Positions 47,201 to 60,480 of a stretch of 64,000 nucleotides of DNA are shown piece after piece. This DNA is from Hyaloscypha bicolor E (taxonomy: Eukaryota > Ascomycota > Leotiomycetes > Helotiales > Hyaloscyphaceae). The stretch is taken from NCBI RefSeq assembly GCF_002865645.1, contig NW_020194519.1:741542-805541 (forward strand). Reading direction: 5' to 3'. The translations under genes and the position numbers were made by a program. Each line of letters starts with the position of its first letter. Position 1 is the first letter of the stretch. The notes below the pieces were generated by a model. It had not been told where the DNA came from, made no database searches, and worked only from the letters and a program-made list of their open reading frames with translations.

Positions 47201-50200
47201 AGAATTACTTTAAAGAATTATTAGGGTTCTGCCTCTTTTACCTATTAATATTATCTCGGATAATAGTATTAGTTAGTTCATTTTTAGGAATAAGATTAAA
47301 GAGAATCCTAGGCTTGTCCTAGCTTATAGAAGTACCGGCATTAAACCTATTAAGTAATTAGTAGTACTAAATTTAATTATCTATTTAACTTACTAGTTTT
47401 TAGATATCTCTTTAATATACTAGTTTTTAAGAGAATTCCGCTTAATAATCTTACTAGAAAGTCGCTCGAATGCCTTAACTTCTTCCTTATTATAGATAGG
47501 TAATATATAAATACTAAAGATACCTATAAGAAAATATGCCTTATTTTTTTTATACTTAGTTTCTTATTTCTTTACTCACGAAATCCATATAGGAATAGAG
47601 AAAGAAAATAGAAATATTTCTTAAAAAGTATTAATAGGAATTCCCGTTATCTTATAAACTTATTTACTAAGGGAATTCTTATTACCTAGTTATTTGCCCT
47701 TTACTATAAAGAATATAACTAATCTTAGAGTAAGAAGCTCTTAAAAGATCTAGCCTTAAGTAAATTATCTATTTTTCCGAAAAGCTAATTCCTATATAAA
47801 ACCACTTGCCAAAATATCTAACAAGTATATATAGTACTAAGCCATGTTATAGTACTAGTAAAACATAAAATTAAGAGCCTCCGAGAGTTTATTAGTATCT
47901 AATTTATTAATATAATAAGTATTTATCTAGAAGAACTAAAGGCTATTTCTAGTAGCCTGGTTCTTATAAAACCGGATCTTTTTATAGCTAGCCTTTCCCT
48001 TACTAATACCCTATATTAAGTCTTAAAAAGTAATCTCTTTATTATCTTTTTCCTAAGTATATAAAAGTATTATATAAGAAGAAATATTGCGAGTAAGAGA
48101 TTTAGTTAGGCTAATTTCGCTATTATTATTAAGTTCCAAAAAGCGCATAATTTATATATAAATATTAGAACCTCGGGTATCTTAAAAATAGTATAATAAG
48201 CCCGCTTTTATAATAGGAAATAATAGTTTTTGAAGTTAAAAATAAAGAAAAAGTTATAAAGGCTTAGTAATAAATAATCCAAATTATAAGAATAATAGGG
48301 TTAAACTTGAGTATATATCTTTACCTAGTACTTAATATATTAACGGAAGTTCTAATAATATTAGGTATTAAATCTCTATAATAGGTAATAAATCTTTTAA
48401 TTACTTTTTTATTATTTAGTAAAATACAGGATATATATAACTTTAAGCTAGAATCTAGAATGTATTAGAGCTAAATCTAACTAAATTATTACCCGATTAG
48501 GTATAGGAAAAAAGAAAAGAAACTTAAAAGGCTAGATTAAACTATATTATAAGACAAGATACTATATACTAATACTTAATAGTAAAAAATACTACTAAAT
48601 CGGGGATTTTATTAGTTACTACTATTAAAACCTATATAGAAAACAGTACTAAAACTCACTATTTAATATGGATTTATATTCTCTACTTAGAGCAGGTATT
48701 TAAATATATAGCTCTAAATATATAGCCCGTACTGCATTTCCTTTAAATATAAAGCAGAAATCGGGTAAAGGAACTATTTACTAGGGTATAACTATATAGA
48801 AACTCCCGGAAATAATTTATTATTAGTAGCTATTTTAGTTTAAATAGCTATACTTCTTCTAGTAACAAGAAAAAACATATATATATTAGGTTTTTCGGAT
48901 AGATAGCTAGTTACTGCTTTATAAAGGCACCCCGAGATAATTGCCTTTATAGTAGAAATGTCTAATTTCTAGTATTTTATTAATATAGAAAGGAATTAGT
49001 TAGTAGAAATAAGAGAGATATATAGCAAGCGCCTATATAATTAATTAATTAGATAAATGAAGTAAAACTAAATACTAGAAAAAAAGTACTATATATAATT
49101 ATAGCAAGTCCGGCCTAAAAACATAATTAAATAAAGACCGATCATATAATGTCTTTATTATTACTAACTCTCGGTATCTCAAATTACTAGCTATGAAATA
49201 TTAATATATAATATTATTTCTCGACTTTATTTTATATTTTTATATTTATAGCTCCGAGCTTACTTATACCTTATAATATTAATATAGCTGAGATTCTATA
49301 ATTAATTAAGACTAGTAGTAATCCTATATTTATAAATAGTAATATACTTAGTAATAATACTTATAAAGAATAAAGGATACTAGAGCTAAATAATCCGGAG
49401 ATATAGCTAGCCTGGGGCTAAAGATATTATAGAGAGAACTAGTATCTAGAAAAAGTAGCTAGCTATAAAGCTATACTAAATATATAATATAAAAAGGAAA
49501 AATGCGAAAAGATTAAAAATAAGAAAGTAGAAGTAATAAGGAGGCTTCGAGAAATAGAACCTTTAGAATATAAATATTAAATAAACGAATATAATCTTTG
49601 ACTATAAGAACTTACTAAAGCACAAATTAATAAGTCAAATAAACCTCTTTTTATAAAGGAAATTAAAAATAATTAGAATGCCATTTCTATTCTTTTCTAG
49701 GGCAAGACTTTATAACCTACTACTATAAATAGTACTAATACTTGCATAACTGTCCGCTAATCCAAACGAGCCGTATTAATACTTGTAGAAGCTCTAGTAA
49801 ATAAGAAAAGCGCTTCTAATATAGCTAATATTAAAGTTCCTTAGTTAAAGTATAATAAGATAAGATAGTAAAAGGCATATAAGGGAAAGCGAGTAAGTTA
49901 AAGACTTACTAATAAACTAGTTAAATATGGCATATTCGTAAAGCAAAGTATAATACTAGTTCCTAAATACTTATAGTATAATTCTTTAATACGCAAGCGT
50001 AATTCTGCAGGCCCTTATAGCAAGAAGAAGTTAATAGTAGTCGAGCCCGCAAAGTATTAAGGGGCTTTAAAATCTGGGCGAGAAAGCATATAACTTGATA
50101 TAGGTAATTTATAATCCTATAAAGATAAGAATACCTTAAAGCTCTAGATAAGGTGAGTTAGTTCCCTAGATCTAGGTGAAATTACTAATACCCTCAGGTA

Positions 50201-53200
50201 TTCTATATATTATCTAGCTCCTCTAGTCTAATCCGGAGTATTACTATTCGAGTAACGAGCTCAAACCCGTTATAAGAAAGATATTTGGCGAGTTTACTAT
50301 AAGGCTAGATTATTAATAGTATTATATTATTTACTAGCCATTACTAGATTAATTTAGTAATTAATTAGTTATACTATTATTACCTCTAGTTAAAGTAGAA
50401 GTAGTTAAAGTAAAAGTAATATAAAAGTAATAATAGTAAAGATAATAAGTTAAGATAAGAATAGAAATATCTTCCTACTTATATACCCCTCTCCTAACTA
50501 GACTAACTTACTAACTAATAGGCTATAATATATATGGCTCTTTAAGGAATTACTAGCTATTTATAATATAATACTATACCTTTATTAGAATAGGCTTATT
50601 ATACTAGTACTGGCTTATTATTCCGGTAATATACTATTATAGGCTATGAATTTCTGGCTTAATATAGGTAATTAGAAGCCCTTATACCTTGGAAGTTCTA
50701 ATTAGTAATTACTCTTTTTATAATATATAATCCGGGCTAGTAAATACTAGAAAAGTCCTATAATATAAATAATATTTATAGCCTATTAATATAATATATA
50801 AGAGGCTACTTATAGCTATATATTTATACTTAAAGCTAGTAATAATATCTTAGTATAGCCTTTAGTATTATTAGAACTTTAGAAAGGAACTATAACCAAG
50901 TTTAGGAATATATAATAGGATAATTCCTAGATATTACTTGCTCTAAACTATAATAATTAGTATATAAATAAGAAAAGAAATATAATAACCCCTAAGGCCT
51001 AAAGCTAGAGTACCTTAGTCTAATTTCTTAGCTATTACTTAATAATATAAATAACGAGAATATTGGGCTATAATAAGACTAAGGGTAATTAATAAATCTA
51101 TAGCTAAGTAGCTCTTTTATATACGAGAGCTTTTTAGATACGAGATATAAGCTATTATAGTATTTCTATTAGTATATATAGTTGAGAGAATAGTATTATT
51201 AGAAATAGTAAATACTAATAAAAGAGTCTAGTCTAAGATAATATAGCTATATAATACCTATACTATATTAGTTATCTAAGAAGGGAAATATAGTAGCTCT
51301 AAAGCTAATATATATATATATATATATATAGATAATAAATAGGGGCTAAAGCTTTTTTTATATAATACTAAAGCTAATTTAAGAGTTAGTATACTAATTA
51401 GAGAAAAGACTAGATAATTAAAGATTTATTATTCTTTCCTTAATCTATACTTAATAATTGAGTCTAGTTCTTTATTTATATTTAAGACAAGATATTTAGG
51501 AGACTTAGAAGTAATTACTAGTAGGATCCCAAGGCTATAAAATATTAAAATTACCTGATTATGGGCTTAGTAATAAGAAATTAAATAAACTAGCTATTAT
51601 ATATATTTTGGCTGCCTAGAGAATTAAAATACTTTTTATATAAGGTCTTATAGCTATTAGCTCTTATATATCTAATATTATTTATATAAAAAGATATATT
51701 TATATTATCTAATAATAATAGAAATATTTAGTAATTTTAGCTAATTTAACTAGTATAATTATAGACTAGAACTAATACTTCTATTTCCTAATTATAATAG
51801 GAAAGAGTAAATAATAGTATATAATTTCCTTTAGGGTACTATAAATACCTGGTATTATATACTCTTATATTAAGTAGTATTATTTATAGGAGAATTAGAA
51901 GTATAAGTATTAGATAATTCTATCCCGTTTACCTAATAAAATATATTATATCCGAGATACCTTAAAGAGCTAGGCCATATATACCTGTCTAGGATTTAGC
52001 TAAAAGATAAGGTAATGCGGTATCTTAATAGTTCTACTAATAGAAAGCTTAAGTACTTAATATTAGGTAATTCCTAGTAGCTATACCTTAATTATTTTCT
52101 TTAGTTTAAGTATATCCTTACTTTCTTATATGAAATATTTGTAATAAATATAAGTAACTTATTTACTAAATCTTAGTTAGATATTACTCAGATAATAAAT
52201 ACCTAGCAAGATTTATTAAGTTGTTTATAAGACGAGATTATTAAATCTAATAAGGTAATTAAAGATCTTATATGCCTATTTAAATAATTTATCTCTAGTA
52301 TAACTTTTTTAAAGAATATCTAATCTTAATTAAAGATAAGTTAAAGAATACTATTCTATTTCTTTAGAAAAGCTAATTACTAATTATAGTTCTTAATATT
52401 TATATGGGATTTATATATAAAGGCGCTATCTATTACTTAATATCTTATTTAAGAAATTCTTAAATACTTTATAGATAATTCTAAACCTAAAGTTTAAGAA
52501 CCTATAGAATATTAGTTAGGTATTAACCCTATAAGACTATTAAGAAGAAAGAAGTAATTAGACCTTACTTATTAGCTTCTAAAGTTCTCTAAGGCCCAGA
52601 TATATATCTCTAGAAACAGATCTGGGAATTCATATATAGCTTCCGGTAATAGCCCCTTAGTTAGTAATAGTTTAGTTACCTATTAATCTAGTTATAATAA
52701 TATAACTATTAACTAAAATAGTAATAGTCTTATAATAGAGAAATTCCTTCCAGAATATAAGAGAGATATTTCAGAGATTATTACTAAGGAAGTTTCTTAG
52801 AAAGAAATATAAGGCCAGTTTTCTGCCTATAGCTACTTCCTACTATTTATTAGTAGCGAGTTAGTGCTTTATTAGCTAAAGGCCATATATAGTAGTAATA
52901 GTACCAAGATAAATCCCGCCTATAAATAGCTATTAGTAGCCCTTAATAAGCTAACCGAGAATTACGAGATTACCGTCCGCCCTTTCTTACTAAGCGGAGC
53001 AAAATAGTAAGAAATAGCCCTACTAGAAATTAATAGAAATATATCTAATAATTAAGCTATATTTGCTTCTTCCTTTATATACGGGACAGAACCGTAATAG
53101 ACTACCCTACCGGATCCTGCCCTATTTATACCCGTATAACAAATTAGCTAAGGATCTCAATTATTTTTATCTAATAATTAAATACTATATATGGCTCTAT

Positions 53201-56200
53201 TTATACCTATAATAAATAAAGAAGCTCTATTATCTCTAATTAAAGATAACCGAACTACTTCCTTACTAGATAAGATAGAGATAGCCTTACTAGAAAGAAG
53301 TCTATTATTATTACCTAAAATAAGATAGTAATAGGCGAGCCCATATAATACTACTTTTATATAAGTATAATAAATTAATAGAGAATAACTACTTCTAACT
53401 TAAGATAATTAAACTATACTATTTTCTTTCCTGCCTAAAGAGGCTCCTATATTAATTAATATAATTACTAAAGTAGTTTATATTATTTATAAGATAAGTA
53501 GATACTAGGAAATACTAATAAAGGTCTATTTAAGAATCCTTAATATATTATAACCTAGCCTTAGTAAAATACTAGCTATAACTATTATAGTAAAATGGCC
53601 AGGTTCTATATAGATTATAAGTAGCCTAATAACTTAGTTAGCCTCTATATGAATTAATATACTAGAAGCAGATTATACTTATTTTAAGGAAATAATTATC
53701 CTTAATATAATAGAGTAAATAGGTACCTTAGAGTAATATAATACCGAGCTTAAATAAGCTAAGAAAGCGCCGCCTTTTATAAAATAAGAAATATCTAGAA
53801 AATATCTAGTTATTATAATTCTAGATAAATACCTAAAAAAGATATATAATACTATAATTATAGAAAGTCCGGGAAAACTTGCCTCTAAAGATAATAAAGA
53901 TCCTCTTTTATTAGTAAATTCGGCCGGAATCCAAAAGAGGATTTTTAATATAAGAAGAAAAAGGCTTAATAATATTCTCTATAAAGGGCAAATATTATAT
54001 AAACTAATTTAGATAACCTATCTAGGGATTTTCTTTAATCCAGATATATAATATATTCTATAATATATAGATCCTAATAATTATTAACCTTAATTATATT
54101 ACTAGGAACTATATAAAGGGAAATAAAGAAAATATTAATAAGATAATTATATTATTTCGAGTAGATTTATAAAAAATAAAATTACTTTCTATTCTTAATA
54201 AATAGGTAAAGCTATTAGCTAAGGAAAGGTAACCGGATCTTTCTTGCTTCTTTAACTCGCTTAAATCACGTGTTATTATACTATTAGAGAAGATCTCAAG
54301 CCTATAAGCTAAATATAGCCTCGAGAAAGTAAGCTAGTACTTAGTTTAGGTATTAGATATATATATATTAATATAATAATAGAAACCGGTTTTATAAGGC
54401 TATTTAGATACTACTATTACCCGAATTATTAAAGGAATTAGCTATATTTTTAGTAAGTATATACTCGGTAATAATAATTCTATTATAGTAAATAGTATAG
54501 CTAAACTTTTATATAGTATATTTAATAGGCTTTACTCTAGAATATGGTTTAATTATTAGAATATTATAGCTATTTTAGAGATAATTAATAGGCTAGTATT
54601 TATAAGACTTGGTTTTAGTATCCTATTTTATAAGAAAGATATAAATAGCGAGATTATACCTCTTTTAAATTCTTTCTATTACTAGAGAAAAAAAATTAAT
54701 AACTATAAATATAAAGGCCAGAATAATTTCGAGAACCTATAGGTATATATTTATCTACTAAATATTAATACTAATTACTTTATATTACTCGAGATTAATA
54801 AATAAATAAAGATAATATATTACTTTAATTTAATAATAAGCTATAGGATTATTTATTATAAAATAAAGTCTATTTTAGTAAGATAAGTAATAGAGATAAG
54901 TGAATTTAAATAAACTATTTAAAGGTAATATTAATCTATTATAGGAGAAGTTTAAGTATTTGAGTTTCGGATATATTAAGGTAATAAGTATATAGCCTAA
55001 TATACCGCTATATACTAATCTAGTAGCTAGCCTATTCCCTAGTAAAGAAATAGATAAAGTTATAGCCTAATAATTATATATAATACTAAGTAATAAATAA
55101 TTAGACTTCTAGTTAGTAGTTAGGATAATAAGGTAGATCTAGACTAGGTAATAAAAGAGATAGTCGGGAATTATTAGACATTTCTTAAGAATAATATTCT
55201 TTAGCTAAGTTCCTTTTCTAAGAAATATAAGAGAATAGTTAAAGGCCTTCTAAATAATATTCTTAAGCCAAGTTATAGTTTTAAAAAACTTAGAGTAGCT
55301 ACTAAGGGTTCCTAAATAGTTCCTTAGGACAAGGCATTTCCAAATTATTTAGCTATAAGAGTTAGGATTAAAGTTTATAAGTAATAATATTATGGAATTA
55401 ATAGATTTATAATTTGATCTTAAAATAGATTTCTCAAGAAAACTATATTTTTAAAATAACTTTGCTCTAAGCTTCTTTTACCTAGTATATAAATTGCCTT
55501 ATTTTAATAAGAATATAGAATTATATATAAGCTTTATCCCTCTCTCTATTATAATTATTACCTATAAAGCCGGTAGTATAACCTTTATAGCCGCTAAATT
55601 ATAGCTCATAAAATTATAATACGGGTATAAATTTCTATTTATAAATAGGTAAATAGGAAAATTATAAACTAGTGCCCTTTATCCTAAATAAGCTAATTTA
55701 GGTACGAAATTAGATACTATTTCTAGATAAAGATACCTGCCGTTTATAGAGATTAGCCATTTCCGTATAATGGAATAAAGTAGCTAGAAGAGAATTTTAG
55801 AATATAGTTCAGAATTAGAGGCAGCCCCCGGATTAAATTACAAAAATAGCTTAAAAGATTACTAAAATCGAGTAAAAATCTAATTAAGTAAGAAGCCAAA
55901 AATAAAGTAATAAAGCTCAAACCAGAGTATTAGAATTAGAGCAAAATCCAAAATTAGAGTTATAAGCTTAATTATAAATCTTTCCCTTATATAATTATAT
56001 TAATTACAAAAAATAAAAGTACTAGAAAAAGAAAGGCATATAGAAATCCAAGTTTATAATATTTGACTTTATTCTTTAAATATTTATAAAATTAAAAATG
56101 TATTATATAACTAACTTTCCCTTTTTTAAATTTAAGTAAGAAAATAGTTATATAAGTAGTAATAGATCTATACTACCTCTATAACTATAAAAGACGTATA

Positions 56201-57979
56201 AATAAGATACTAGGGCTAAATTATCTACTATTTCCTCGTAATTCCTCTAATTATATACTAGAAAATTTAAATATCTATAAAAGCTATAATTAGAAGCCTA
56301 AATATAAAAATAATACCTAATATTTACTAGCTTTTCCGTTCCTTTATTAATAATTATAATACCTTAAATCTTTAGTTTTTACTTTCCGCTTTTATTAACT
56401 TCCCTAGCTTATTTATAATATAGATTAGATTCTAGATATCCTAATTAATAAGATAGATTATATCTTACTTAGAGTAAAAAGTACCTGGGCCTTAATATAA
56501 CTATAGAAGTAGATAAAGAAAATAGATACTAGTATAAATTAAAGGTCCCGAATATTATATTTATATAGCCTAATTAATTTAATGTTTTTAGTAACTAGCT
56601 ACTAGATTAAGAAAGTAATATATAAAGATATCTTTATATAATCTTTAAAGAATAAAGTACTATTATAATATAACTAAAGAAATAAAGAATTACGAATAAT
56701 AGCAAAATTTATAAATATAGAGAAATATAAAATATAAGTAAACCAAGGTTATTATATATATAATAGTTAGATTACTAATATTATTCCTATAGAGTTTTAA
56801 CTTATTACTAGATATGTCTTTCTATAAATAGACTTATATAATTACTTCTCTAATTACTTCTCGCCTATCTATTATATTAATAGCGAAATTTGGAATTATT
56901 TTTAAGAGTTATCTTAATCTCATATTTCCGGTTATACTAAACCCAGGTTTTCTATCTCTTTATAACTAGCTAGTATATAATAAAGTTATTATTATTAGCC
57001 TTAAGAAAATATTCTCTCTATATTTCCGTTATAAATCCCGACCTAAAATCACGATCTTATAAAATCTTAGTTTAGAGAATATATGTTTTTCTAGATATAT
57101 ATAAAGTACTTCTATTAATATAATATATTACTAATATTTCAAAGTTATACTATTTAATATATATAGTACCTAACTAATTATAATACTGCTCTATAATAGG
57201 CCCGGTTTAGAGATATTTTATATACTAAGATATCCCGACTATATCTATTTTCTTATTCTTAAAGAGTACTAATAGCTAAGAAAGAATAATACTTAGCTAT
57301 ATAATATTATTATTAGCTATAACTATAATACGGGTCTTAATAAGAGAAATGGCTTTATAGACTTAGAGGCATTTATTAGTATTTCGGACTTTAAGAACTT
57401 TGAGATTACTTATATTTATTAATTTGGAAAACTTCCGGAAAGTAATATATTAAAGCTTTATAGTAATAAGTAATATCTGGAATAAGTTATAAGCTAATAT
57501 ACTCTATATTATTTATTAAAGCTCGTTAATATTAGTAAAGATAGTTAGAAGAATAATTATAATATCTTTATAGAAATAAGTCAGGCTTTTCGGGATAAGA
57601 ATTAACTTATATTACTAGTAAGTAATAGTATTAATAATAAGGCCCAAGTAATATAAAATACTTTAATAATATATTAGTATTCTTTAGTCCGAGACTCAGA
57701 CGGCACTTATAATAATATAATAAACTACTATTTTAGCTAGATAAGTAATATGAAATACTAATACCCTATTAAATCTAAATAATTACCTCTAAAATTAGTA
57801 GATTATATAATTAAGATACTAGTATTTAAAAGGTATTATTTAGAGAGGAAAGACTCATATATATAATAAGATAAGAGACCCCAAGAGACCTCTTATCTTT
57901 AATTTCCCTAATAGACCTCTCCCTAATTAATCCTCCTATATAGCCCTAATTAGGCTAGTATATTTTACGGGCGCATAAA
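44201..57979. other. Long RIP-degraded block, genes not identified
   Basis: AT-rich with typical RIP signature. Patches of coherent translation occur on the plus strand (about 47100-47550, 49400-50450 with a charged segment near 49490-49540, 52800-53160) and on the minus strand (about 45400-45900), but I could not place any in a family. Pure TA microsatellites lie near 46264-46283 and 51308-51330. No terminal repeats or RNA genes were recognised. It probably consists of several nested, decayed transposons and host genes. Confidence 0.45.
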
Positions 57980-60480
57980 TAGAACATATAAGTAGAGTTC
58001 CTATAGGCATATAGCTATTAGGCCCTCTATCTTATATAAATTATATACTCGAAAATTATAAAGTTATATTTAAGACTATATAACTAAAGTATATATAAAA
58101 TAATACTAAAATAAGATCCTATATAAATAAGTCCTAATAAATTAATATCCTTTTACTATAATTCTATTTCCCTATAACTAAGGCTAAAGATATAACTAAC
58201 TCACTTTAACCCCGCTATTAAACTTAGTAATAAACTTCTTACTTATAGTAATAGTTCTTTGGATATAAGAGAAATATACTTGGCTCTTTTTCTTCTTAGC
58301 TAAGTATATACTATTACTATAATATTCTTGATCTGAAGCCAATTATTAGCTAAGGGAATAATAGATATACTATAGAAGTTCCTTACTAGCCTATTATTAA
58401 GCTTATAATTAACTAAATACCTGAACTCATTAGTATTAATATATAGTAGTCCTTAAGATATATTTGCAGTCTTTATAAATAGTTTCTAGACCTTTTTTCC
58501 CGCAGCCTTACTCAAGTTACCGTATCTTAATATAACGTGAATTCTACTAAGAATTACTTTATTAAACTAGGTAACTCGGTTTATTATAAGAAATATAATC
58601 CCTTTATAATATTCTAGTTTACGGAGAAATACCGAGATAAGGCTATTATAAATTAGATCGGATAACTATTACTTAAGAAAGATATCCGCTTTATCTAGTA
58701 AAAGAATAGTATTCTAATAGCTAATAATCTTAAAGATTTAAGAGAATTATACTTCTAGCTTTACTATATTAGTAAATAGTTCTTTAGTAAAGATCTAAAT
58801 AATTAGACTAGATATAAGAGAATATAAGAAAGTAAAACATACCAAATAAAGGGCCCGTTTCCGGTATTTAGTAACTACCTCTATTATTAAGGTTTTCCCT
58901 AGTTCTGGTTTACTACTTTTATAAGTTAGTATATTAATATAAAGTAATAATATAGAGCTATATTATAAGAGAATATTAAGGCCCTTTTCCTTCCCTATAA
59001 TAATATTATTAAATATTATACTAGAATTACTTGAACTATTATAAGCCTCTATAAGAGCTATAATTATGTCTCTTTATTCTTCGGAAATTAATAGAAAATC
59101 AAAAGATAAGAATAACTATTTAATATCTTTAATATTAGTAACCGCAAACTCTACTATATCTTAAATTAGCCTAATATCCTATAGTATTATATAAGATATA
59201 AACTTATCCTACTACTTCTTACTAAAACTAAAACCTAATATAATTAGATAGTAGATAAGTAAATTATCCTCTATAAGCTTAGCTACCTTAACTCTATTAC
59301 TCTTAATTATATACTAGAATAAGATATATCCTGGAGATAGTAGTTATCTAGACCTATTTAGTCTTATTATATCCAGGTTAGTATATAGTCTAAAGTAATT
59401 AGAATTTATTTTCCAGAAGAAGTCGGAATTAATTATAACTCGGCTATTAATAAATAGCTATATAGGGTCTCCGTTATTTATATAAAATGCTTCTCCCTTA
59501 TAGTAAATAAGGCAAATATCCTTTAAGGTAACGAACTTTCGACTATACTTAATAATATTAGCCTTAACCTGCTTTTCGTCTTAGTAGTACTTGAGAGGAA
59601 AAGCTTAAAGAATATTAATGCGTTTTATCCTATAGAATTTTGAAATAGCGAGATTAATAGAGGCTATACTAAAGGTTTTACTATTAAAGTCGAGATATTA
59701 GTATACTATACTTAAGTACTTCTCCTTTAACCTATTCTCTTTCTCTTCTATAGAATTATATATAATATATTACGGCTTTTTAATACCGAAATATATTATA
59801 TAGACTAAGATATTTGGCTTAAATAGTAGCGGAAGCAGATTATATATAATCTTACTATAGGCTAGAAGCGGGAAGAGATTCTAGAATATTAATATATAGG
59901 TTGTCTTAATATAATTAATTAATAGATTAAGGTAGTTTATTATTATAGTAATATTAGCCTATATGCGGCTTTAATATAATTTAAGTTCCGGGAAGTAATA
60001 GTAAAGTAGATTTCGCTTAACCTATATCTAGTTAGTTACTAGGTATTTCTCTCTAATAAGAGAAAAGATATATAATAGGCTTATTAATTATTAGACTAAT
60101 ATTATAGATATCTTTTAAGATTTCCCTTAGAATGCCCTATAGCTCTTCTAATTTAATATTAATATAGGATATTATATCTTTAGTTTTCCGGTCTAGAATA
60201 TCTCTATTAAGTAGGAAAATCATTTATAAGGGCTAGTTTTTACTTACTAATTCGTATTTATATAACAAATATATATTTATTAAATGTCTTTATTTTCCTT
60301 AGAGATTCTTTAATCTTATATTCCTCTTTCTCCTCATTTTACCTAAGTAAATTATTAGCTATATTTTCTTAGTAAACTATTAGAGGTATATACTTTAGTT
60401 ACTGTCTTATACTCCGGCTTAAAAGCTCAGATAGCCTTAGAATAAGTGCCAGGTTTGGAACCTTCGGATGACTTTGGCGG
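57980..60480 (-). pseudogene. AAA-family ATPase with fungal N-terminal domain, RIP-inactivated
   Basis: Minus-strand relic. The N-terminal part (about 60480-59150) reads KIIYNLLPLLFKPN, DEKQVKANI, KFVTLKDICLIYYKG and VIINSDFFWKIN, as in fungal AAA proteins with a DUF7025-like region. Next comes GLNILL, a probable intron with a TACTAAC-like branch site (around 58940-58900), and GKTLIIEVV, the Walker A end. Walker B is degraded but clear (LLLDKADIFL near 58675-58714). Then FLIINRVT and ILSRIHV (about 58535-58585), with NEFRYLVNYKLN toward the C-terminus. Order and spacing match an AAA module. The substrate is unknown. Stops at Trp/Gln sites make it inactive. The C-terminal end is uncertain, since the region to 57880 could be tail or unrelated. 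Confidence 0.85.
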
